Notes under the pieces: model-generated
What the model was told of the DNA's origin: nothing
What the model saw: only the letters and a program-made list of their open reading frames with translations
Database searches by the model: none
Made by a program: the position numbers and the translations under genes
NCBI GenBank assembly: GCA_035048495.1
Contig: CM068552.1
Span: forward strand, 20,648,154-20,712,153
Origin: Euptelea pleiosperma
Taxonomy: Eukaryota > Streptophyta > Magnoliopsida > Ranunculales > Eupteleaceae
Length of the DNA: 64,000 nucleotides
Direction: 5' to 3'
Part shown: piece by piece, positions 1 to 10,400 of the stretch
How positions within the stretch are numbered: the stretch's first letter is position 1
How the letters are laid out: each line of letters begins with the position of its first letter

Positions 1-1120
1 GGTGCCGTGAAAAGCCTTGGGGAAGATAGAGCACCGGGTCTTGATGGTTCACTATGTTATTTTTTCAGTGATGCTGGGGTATTGTGAGAGAGGACTTCAT
101 GAATATGGTGAAGGAATTCGAGAGTGAGACCTATCTTGATAGGTACTCGAACTGCACTTTTATCACTCTTATTCCCAAGAAAGAAGGTGTCGAAACGCTT
201 CGAGATTTCCGTCATATCAATTTAGTTGGCAGTTCCTATAAGATTATCGCCAAGATTTTAGCTACTAAAATGAAAGAAGTGGTCGGTTCAGTTATTTCTC
301 CGTTTCAATGAGCATTCGTTAAAGGGAGGCAATTGATAGATGGTGTGCTGATTGCTAACGAATGTATTGATTCGAGGATGAGGGAGGGGAAAGGCGGTAT
401 CCTTTGCAAGGTAGGATATAGAGAAAGCTTACGATCATGTCAAATGGGCATTCCTGGATCTCATGTTAGATAAGATGGGTTTCGGTGTCAAATGGCATAC
501 TTGGATCAGATTATGTATCTCCCCTGCCTCGTTCTCTATCCTAGTCAATGGATCTCCAACAGGTTTTTTCAAGAGCTCGAGAAGTCTCAGACAAGAAGAC
601 ATATTATCCTCAGACCTGTTTGTGGTTGTGGTGGAAGCATAAGGGAGAATGATTAGCAGGGCAACTGATGGCGGGTTTGTAGAGGGGTTCAAAGTTGGCA
701 CAGGTGGACCCTCAATTACCCATCTTCAGTTTGCGGATGATACGATTTTCTTTTCAGATGCATCCATCAGACAACTCATATGTGTTCTCAGATGCTTCGA
801 GGCGGTCTCTAGTCTTCGGGTTAACCTTTAGAAAAGCAAAGTGTTCGGAGTGGGTGAAGTTCCTAACCTATCAGACCTAGATAACAGTTTGGGATGCAGT
901 ATGGGAGTCTGCCCTCTACATACCTTGGATTGCCGTTGGGAGCGCGATATAAAGATAAAACGATCTGGGATCCTGTGGTGGAGAGGTTTAGTAGCAGACT
1001 AGCTGGGTGGAAGAAAAGGTATTTATCTAAAGGGGGGAAGAGTCACTCTAATTAAGAGTACCCTTTCGAGCCTACCTATTCATTTCATGCCCTTATTTTC
1101 AATCTCGACTATGGTGGCAC
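1..1120 (+). pseudogene. LINE reverse transcriptase fragment (5' cut by window edge)
   Basis: Decayed LINE ORF2. In forward frames one reads an APGLDG motif near bases 12-60, a RT block with LIPKKEG and RHINLVGS (about 165-235), AFVKGRQLIDG after a TGA stop at about 309, and the catalytic FADD box at 730-741 ([11 protein letters not shown]). Downstream KSKVFGVGEV and [16 protein letters not shown] are typical of plant L1-type LINEs. Several stops and frame changes make it a pseudogene. It lies antisense in the PSI1-homologue intron that follows exon 4. The same family is seen in intron 1 (2850-8250, opposite strand). Homology stops near 1115. Confidence 0.85.
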
Positions 1121-1385
1121 ATTGAGCCTTGACATTTCAAAATTCCAACCAATTTTGGTGAAGTCTTGTAACATTATACAATATCTTGACAAAAATCCCT
1201 GCGAAATTTTTGGGTTTCATTTAAAACTGATGCCGGAACTGGTATTTAAGACCTTTGAGTTGCAGATACTATACTTCAGAACCCCACCTTCACTAGAATT
1301 GCAGCTAAATCGGGCATCAACTGAAGTACATGCTTGCAAATAGAAAAACTCAGAATCTCAGTTTACTAATGGATGAAATACTAAC
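1121..1385 (-). other. PSI1-homologue intron 4, start (unassigned)
   Basis: Intron sequence between exon 4 (donor at 1385-1384) and the LINE fragment. The forward reading frame here has no recognisable similarity. No next exon (expected residues after QYTA) is visible, so the following exon must lie left of base 1. Confidence 0.6.
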
Positions 1386-1476
1386 AGCTGTGTATTGAAC
1401 CAGAGTCATTAATTGCTGCATCACTGTTTCTGCTTCGTCTTTCAATTGCTTTTGAGGGGTAAGTTCTGTGCCTAGC
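1386..1476 (-). CDS. PSI1: PSI1-like coding exon 4
   Basis: 91 nt. The acceptor is TTTTCCAG ending at 1477 and the donor is GT at 1385-1384 (GCT|GTTAGT). It encodes [20 protein letters not shown] then [10 protein letters not shown], the family block that precedes a DLYHEL-type segment. Intron 3 is 102 bp. The next exon is not in the window. Confidence 0.87.
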
Positions 1477-4400
1477 CTGGAAAATCATAGAAGGAATCAC
1501 AAAAGAAAAACATGAGAAACACATGTGAATGGTAGTAAATAATAAAAGCTAAATTAGATAAGACGTCATTAAGATTACTTCTCAAAATAACGGTCCAAGT
1601 TGTGCCACTGAGGATCTTTACAACGATTTCCAAACCTGACCACTTCTCCTGAAAAAACTTTCAACTCTTCCCTATGAAAATGATACAACAAAACAACAAG
1701 GTTATTCTATCAGAAAGGGAAGTAGATATTTCAGCTGAAACCCACAAAGAAGCTCATCAACAAAAGATATTAGCAAAACAATTTAGCTGTTATCCGCTAT
1801 CCACCTCTTGTCAGCAGCAGCAATCCGAAGGAGTTCATCCATATCTTTTGATACTAAATGCTGCACACCTTCTGAAGGAAGCACCACTTCTTTCAAATGT
1901 TTTATGCTTGCCCTTGAAAGAGATTGCATAAGATTGGAACCCTTAACAATTGTGTTGGCAATCTCAAAAGCTAAAATTGCTATTTTATTGCCTTTTGTTG
2001 TCACCCCTGAGACAAATCCACTACTGAGGTTCAAATTTGTCATGCTACTTCCAAGTGTGTCCAAAACCTCCACTGCCTTCCCAAGCCCAGCAGTGCCGGC
2101 TCTGCCCAAACGTGAGCTAACTTCTGAAACCTATTAACAGAGAATTATTAAGACAATTCGACAACATAATTTCAACAAGCGAACAGTACAAATCCAATTT
2201 TTTAAGTATTTCCTGTTCCACTGAAAGCAAAAGGGTGTAAATAGTTAACTACAGTGATCATATCAAACTTTCTTTGAAACATCCAGCTAATAATGCAAAA
2301 AAAGTCAAGAAGCCCCAAAAAGGACCAGCAGTTCTAGTGGAAATAATTGCAATTCATTGGACTAAATAAAAATTTAAAAACTGGTCTTTGGGAAAAAAGA
2401 CCAAAGAGATGCTGGAAGTGCATCCATGCTATTAAGTTAACTAGGAAAGTAAGATAGACTTTGTCCATCTTCACGTTGTATCCTTTTATTCACCATACAT
2501 ATCCATCAGTATAAAGCATGTTTCTTTAATAATAGAGAGCTTAGAACATGTTGAAAAGGAAGGAATGCTTGCTCAGCCACTCAATGATAGCTTATTTTTT
2601 TCACCCTTGGAGATTTTTGAAGGCAAGAAATAGCAGAACCTTCCGAGTGGTGGCACATGGGCAATGCAGTGCAAAATCAGCCATGTGTTTGGAATATCTA
2701 CCAGCCATAGATGATCTATTAAGCACCTCTAAAGGCCACTGTGTTTTCTTCTGAAGATTTTTTAGAAGCTCAATTATGACGAATTGACTATTGATTTCAT
2801 TCAATGATCAAAAACCTCAGATCATGAAATGCCTTGCTGAACAAGGTTTTTTTTTTTTGATAAGTGAAAGTTTTATTGATAACAAAGCATACAAACACAG
2901 CCTAAAGGAGGACGAGATGACCTACAGAAAGTCGATAAGGGAGAAAAAAAAAACCCCAAAACTGCCGCTCAAGGGAACCCACTAACATCAGTCCCTAGAG
3001 CGAAGAAGGTCTATACGGAAAATAAAGTCTTCGAAGAATAAACCCAGACATTCCGCAAACGCCTTGTACCACATGGATAACATCCCCTTGATGTTGAGGA
3101 TGATCGACGTCGTATCCTCTCTCTTGCCGTCGAAGACTCTCCGGTACCTTTCCTTCCAGAGGTCCAGACTAGAGCAAAGGGCAGCATTCTCCAAAGAATG
3201 CATCCTTTAGAGGAGAAAGCCTTAGAACGCAAACTAAGATGAGAGCTATGAGGGATTCCGGCATCACCCAACTCATCCCGAACTCCAAAAGGAAAGAAGC
3301 CCAAACCTCCTTAGCCACTTCACAATGTAACAAAAGGTGGCTGATTGTTTCTCCACCATGCCGACACATCCAGCGATAGTTAACGATGATAATACCTCTA
3401 GATCATAAATTGTCGACGGTCAAAATCTTGTCCAAAATGGCCTCCCAGTGAAGAAAACCACCTTAGAAGGGACGTTAGAGCACCAGACCATAGAAACGGG
3501 GAAGGTAGGCCCATCAATCGAATGTAAAACCTCGTAAAAGGAACAGACCGAGATCATTCCTCCTTTAGTCTAGATCCACACCCGCTTGCCTAGCCCAATG
3601 GCAAGAGATGAACATCGTGCAGGCGAAAGAGCAGTCTAGAAAGGGGCTCAACCTCCCAGTCGTTGAGATTTCTTCTGAATCCGAAGTGCCAATCGACGAC
3701 CTCCCCCCCAGTGTGAGCACAATCCTGGATGGACCATCCTTTCTGCTCTGAAAGAGAATAAAGCTTGGGAAAATCTACACTAAGAGGAACCTCCCCACAC
3801 CAAAGGTCCTCCCAAAATCTGATCCTATCTCCAGGTCCTACCACAAAGTGAACTACTCTATCGAATTGTTCGATATTCTTAGAAATTCCCCTCCATACAC
3901 TACATCCATATGCAATGCGAACCGTTCTGCTCACCCATCCAAAAGAGGCTACCCTGTACTTGCCCGCTATGACTTCCCGCCACGGACTAGAGAACTGTTC
4001 TCCAAACCTCCAAACCCATTTGCTCATAAGAGCCTGATTCATCACTTTAAGGTTCTTGATCCCCAAACCCCCTTTCTCTTTAACATTACAAAAATTGTTC
4101 CAGCTAACCAAGTGCATCTTTCGATCCCCTTCCCTGCCACTCCACAAAAGTCCCTCATAGTTTTCTCCAGAGTCTTCGCCACACTGTTCGTAATAGAGAA
4201 AAGGGACATATAGTAAATTCGTAAGCTAGAGAGAGTGCTTTTAATAAGGACCAGTCTGCCACCTTTTGATAAATACCTAGACTTCCACGCATCAAGCTTT
4301 CTTCTAAAGCATTCAATAACCAGCTTCCATAGTGCCTTCGATCTATAAGTGTTCCCAAGAGGGAGACCAAAATAAGTAGATGATAATTTATCAACACTGC

Positions 4401-7400
4401 AATTCAAAATACTGGCCAGACTTGTTATGTTCTCCACCTCTCCCACATCGAATACCTTGCTCTTTGATAGGTAAACCTTAAGCCTCGACATGGTTTCAAA
4501 ACAACAAAGGAGGCCTCTACGAAATCTAAGCTGCGAGATAGAAGATCCAATGAAAACAAAGGTATCATCCGCGAATTGGAGATGAGAAATGTCATAATTA
4601 CCCGGAGTTATCACAAAGCCCTCCAATTCCCCTAATGCCACGACTCTATTAATCATTCTCCCCAAAGTCTCTACTACCACAATAAACAGATAGGGCGATA
4701 AAGGGTCTCCTTGTTGTAACCCCCTAGAGCTTTTGAAGAATCTAGCTGAAAATTAGTTGATTAAGATAGAGAAGGAGGCTAACGAAATACAATTCTAAAT
4801 CTAGTACCGAAGCCCAATCTGCCAAGCATGCAATCCAAAAATCTCCAACCCACATGGTCATAAGCCTTCTCCATGTCGATCTTATAGAGGAGCCCCGAAA
4901 CTCTTAGCTTAGATCTAAAGTTAATACACTCATTAGCAATCAAGACAATCGTCCAAAATCTGTCGGCCTTTCACAAAAGCCCCTTAATCGAAGGCCGCAC
5001 CTCTCGAAGCCTCGTGGCAAGCATCTTGGCAAGAATCTTGTACGCGCTACCCACCAAACTAATAGGTCTGAAGTTGGCAATGTCAACTGCACCTTGGAAT
5101 TTCGGAATCAACGCAATGAAAGTATTATTAGAGGTAAAATCCAAAAACCCCTCCTTATGGAAATCTGCCACTACTCTCATAAAATCTGGTCCAATGGTAT
5201 CCCAACACTGCTTTGAAAAAGCAATAGTGAATCCGTCGGGTCCTGGGCCTTATCTCTTGCCAAATCTGAAAGAGCATTCAAAAACTCATCCTCGATGAAG
5301 GGCCTTTCCAGACGCTCCCTATCAATATCATTTATATGATCAAAATCAAGTCCATCCAACTTAGGTCTGAAATTGACCATTTCAGAGTAGAGATGAGTAG
5401 AAACCCACCGCTCCGTCTTTGATGCTATCCTCATCTTCCAACACATTGCCACGAACCTTGAGCCTAGCAAGGTGATTTCTCCTTCTATTGGCATTAGCCA
5501 CATTGTGGAAGTATTTAGTGTTCTTATCACCTTCCTTCAACAATCTGACTCTATATTTTTGCTTCCAACTGATTTCCTCCATCTTCACCGTATGTTGATA
5601 TTCCGCCTTCAATTTAACTCTCCTCGATCGATCCTCCAAGGATAAAGGGCCGTAGTCCTCCCTATCAAGCAATGCAATCTCCTCTAGCACTAAACCCTTC
5701 CTATGATCGAGTCTTCCAAACACCTCCCATTTCCACTACTTGAGCTTCACTTTAAGCGCTTTGAGCTTGCACCTAAAGTGATGCAGGACGCACGTGATGG
5801 CCTAAGATCTAAAAGCTAAGATTAACAAAAGATTATTAAGAATAATGAAATAACAAACACCCATACTAATCACATGCAAACATTTAGATTCAAGCAAATA
5901 AGTTTGGTATTTTCAAGGCTTTCACGCACAATCCCACAATACTAAGTGCGTTGCTTTAATGGGCACGGACCTAATAGAAGGTGGAACTTCCTACAAGCTT
6001 AGGGTCTACCAATATAATCCAATGAAGCTTCTTTGCACCTATTCTAGAATTTAAATGAGATTTCCAAGGTTCTATTCAATATGCGAAGCATGTAAGGATG
6101 AACAAGAGTCATGATGACATCTTTGGTGCACTATTAAGGCATAGGGCTGAAGCGGCAGCAGGTTTAGAGGGTATAGGAGAGTGGCGATGGGAGATTTTTT
6201 TTTTTTTTGATCGATGGGAGATTTGGGGGCTGATGGGGTGTTGGTTGCAAGTATAATAATGAAAGATGTTGGAGACAGCAGATCCGAGACTTAAAGTGGC
6301 TATCGGCTGAATGACTTTGAGGTTTATGGATGGTAGCTGCATGTGGTAGGCTGTATAGCAATGGCTGCAGAGTTCCATACCCTTTTGCAAAAAAGTTCCG
6401 AAGAAGGTCCCAATGAAAAATGGTTGGGTATAAGAACCTCAATTGCAAGCCTTATAGAAGATTATAAACTCAAAGGACCCTCTATGTGTGTATATATATA
6501 TTTCTAGTGGTTTTCTCGGATTCGATGATCTTGATGTGAGCTTCCAACACCTTCACATCCCACTACAGCCTCTTATGGAAAGCCACCTCCATCACTGCAT
6601 GATGATGGCAATCATCCAAAACCCTTTCTATCTCTCCCAAGGGGAAATTAGGATCAATGTACTACTATGTCAACCCTTGACAATTGCAAGTAACATAAGG
6701 GCATATTGCGACCGCTCTCCAAAGGAGGTTGGGTCTAAACCCCACCCACTTTGATGGCCAAGGAACATAGGGTTCCTTGCTACAAATCACCTCGCCTTTA
6801 AGAAACGCCTTCCACGATACTGGGTCCCTATCGACCCTCAATGCCCAAAGTGACTCCTTATTTCCCTTCGACATTGATACGAAGCTATAACACGAATGAA
6901 TATTTGCAGAGTAAGCCCTCGAACCATTCTAACAAAAGGTACATTTACCCTATTATCTGCTTCGCTCCCACGACCAGCTCTACCAAGAAGCTTTCTCTAT
7001 TTGACAAGGTTCAATTGATGTGAAGTTTCAATTTTGGAATTCAAATCTACACTTCCCTTCAAATTCCCCCACAAACACTCTGACATGGATACCCTCCTCC
7101 ACCTCATCCTTATATCTTCAATCAAGTGGTTTCTACCTATACCCTATGTCCACATCATCTTCATCTTCCTCAAGCTCTCTATCAAGTTATCACATGAACA
7201 GCCAAGAACTCGTTTGCTCGTTAAAAAAACTTTCTCCCACTGAACTCCCCAACCTACTTCGTTGTGAGAGGAGATCTTCAATATTGCGTAAAAAGCTTAA
7301 GCACAATCTAAGGGTGGTAATGGATCCAGCTGGCCCGATGGGCTTTTAGGCACAGCCCTGCAATAAAGCATAGCTTGGGCTTGGGCTTGGGCTTGGGCTT

Positions 7401-10400
7401 ATGCTTGGCTTTTAGTAAAAATAAGCCTATGCCCAGCTCAAAGCTAACGGGCTGACCGATGAAAACTATTCTTGGGCTAGGTTTAGGCCTACATTTTTAG
7501 GCCCATCACATGCTAGGTCGGGCTTGGGCTTAGCCACATATGTTCTAGGCCGGGCTTGGGCAGAGCTCGGACAGGCTGAAGCGCACCCATTAATGCCCCT
7601 TGCTCTATACTCCATCCACACAGGCGATTGTTCCCATACACCACTACAATCATAACAAACAAAACTCTTAATGTGTATCTACTTCATCCTAATTTTTGGA
7701 GCATCCATTCTAACAAGGATACAAGCAAACTCCAGCATCTCCAAAGACAATGAATCCAAATGAGCACAAACAAAACCCCACATGCATCTCCCAGTGCTTA
7801 TAAAGTAGATAAGCTCCAAGCATGTAAAGGGATCTCAAAGAACCAAACCCAAATATTCTTAGTACAAAGCACAAAATGCCCACATCTAGCCCTACGATGG
7901 CACCGATCTAGAAACAAGAAGCACTTCCTGCAATACATTTCTCCTTTCTGTAGAATCTTGACAGCCATCTCCTCAAATGGAAAAATGAACAGCAATAACT
8001 CTTCAAGCATACGTTTCACCTCAAACGGAAAAGACCTTACATCTTCTCTTTATCCAGTTCCAAATTATATCAAGCTTAGAGTTCACCTCCTTCAAATCTG
8101 TTCACTAAGCTTCACCTCCACTCCCTCTTAAACTACGCAAACATCATCTTCTCCCTCGAAATCTTCAACACGACGTCAACCATTCGGAGGCCATTTAGCA
8201 AGATCAGCAACTTCTCTAAAGGGCTTCATCTCTCAAGAATGAACAAATCTTTTGCCAAAACATTCAAATGCATTAACTACAATCACTCAAGCCAGTTGAT
8301 TTAGGAATCTCCATGTCTGTTAAATTGAACAATTGAGAATAATAGCAAAATACCAAACACGAGAGAAAAATCTTCAAGACTTAATCATTTGATTTAACAT
8401 ATTATTCGTGTGCCATATTAAGAAAAATTATTGGTAAAAAAATTCCCATGAATATCCAGCCCTTTACACTGTCAATATTTTTTTTGGATCGGTCTTTACA
8501 CTGTCAATATTCTTTCAAGACTATAAAAGTCCATGTTACATGGATTCTTATAAATGGTGAAGTACCCATGTCGGACATGTGTTGGAGTCTGATATGGCAC
8601 AGATTCTGGTGAGACACTTCCAAATTCCGTTTTATTTTTTCTTTCCTATACTAATTAACATTTGCCATAGGTTATGAGTTCTAACTTTCACAATTAAAGT
8701 TTTCTATGCAACAAATATAACATTACATTTATGTATTCTCTAATCTATAAGTATATACAAATCATAAAATATCCTACCACATTATCCACTATTAACATCA
8801 TTATTATGATAAAAAAAAGTAATTAATCTGTTTCACATTACTTAAATTAAATATATTGCCAAGTCCACAAATCTTATTTTTCAAGGTTCGCCAAATCGAA
8901 AACTTTGCATCTGCATCAGACTTTGAGACCGTACCTGTATCAATGCAACATAGATAAAGATCCTAAATTCTATGATTTCAAGTCTCTAAAAAACAACCAT
9001 ATTCTTTCAATCATGGGAATCTTGGGGAAGTGCCCTACATCATATATGGTTGGCTCGTATATGTATTACATAATATTTTATATTATGTCATTTATATCCA
9101 TTGTGTAATTTATAAAAAAATTAAAAAATAAAAAATAAAAAACCATTATGTAGTACCCTTTTTTTTCAATTGGTAATAAAAGGAATTTACTAATAAAGGA
9201 ACAACGAAAGCTAGGGCATATCATCCCCAAAGTACAAGGTGTTTCCATGAACATCCTCTTTGCTAGAGAATCCCCTTTCTCATAAGCTAGGAGGATCTGC
9301 TTTCATATTTAAGTTACAAACTTAATCATCTCACAGTCCTCATCTAGGTTCCTTTTGAAAATCAAGGCACTTCTCATTCTAGTTAAAGAACCCAATGACA
9401 TTGACACAGAGCGCTACACAGTATCCTTAATCAACTTGTAGTGTTTCCATGAACATCCTCTTTGCTAGAGAATCCCCTTTCTCATAAGCTAGGAGGATCT
9501 GCTTTCATATTTAAGTTACAAACTTAATCATCTCACAGTCCTCATCTAGGTTCCTTTTGAAAATCAAGGCACTTCTCATTCTAGTTAAAGAACGCTTGAC
9601 ACAGAGCGCTACACAGTATCCTTAATCAACTTGTTCTACTCACTACATGATGGGGAAAGAAAGGGTCATCAATGGGCTTGGTGTGGTGGGCCTTTAGGTT
9701 TTCAGCCAACAATTGTTCCTTTTTTGTGGTAACTATCAGAGGTGAAGAGGAGTCAATATCCTACCACTTGCTTAATATGATATCGCACAGCGTCTATTTC
9801 CAGTCTCTTGCAATGTTTGTGATCATGCCTCATGATTGGGTATCTCTATCTCTCCTCCTACTTTAAAGTGAAGTGATGGCTCCTAAGATTTATGAACCAT
9901 ATTTTGTTTGCAGTTACATGGGGTACATTGAAAATGAGAAGAATCATGAAGTCCTTTGAGGAGATTGTTTCTGAGGTGTCAGACACCAGCAAGGAAGTAG
10001 GAATAAACATGGTCTCTTAAATGTTTCTAGGGGGGTTGATTTTTGAAGCTCTTCTACAATTTTAAAAAGTTAACCTAAAATTCTAGTATACCAAACTTTG
10101 ATCCATCTGACGTGGGAAGCCTGAAGCCTTCTGCAGTAAGGGAGGTACAAATCAATGCTGATGCTGGCATGCTGCAATAATGGGAATCCAAACCAGCTTA
10201 CCTTGTTGAGGATTTATAGAGTTTATACTGTTCTGCCATGCCCTTATAAGGTCATTTTTTTAAGAAATTGACCACATTCAGTTGCAAACTAAAGCCCAAT
10301 GATGGGACTGCGTGGTAGTCTAGATAATGTACCTCAGGTCAAGCTTCTGGTTGAGGGCAATGCAGTTAATGTGATTACGTCAGTGAATAGGTTTATATTT

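Noticed and set aside
3848..4213. 121-codon plus-strand frame
   Set aside because: Antisense shadow of the minus-strand LINE ORF2 in this stretch.
7760..8131. 123-codon plus-strand frame
   Set aside because: It is antisense to the LINE ORF1 remnant, whose minus-strand reading carries recognisable PLHAW and VRM blocks.
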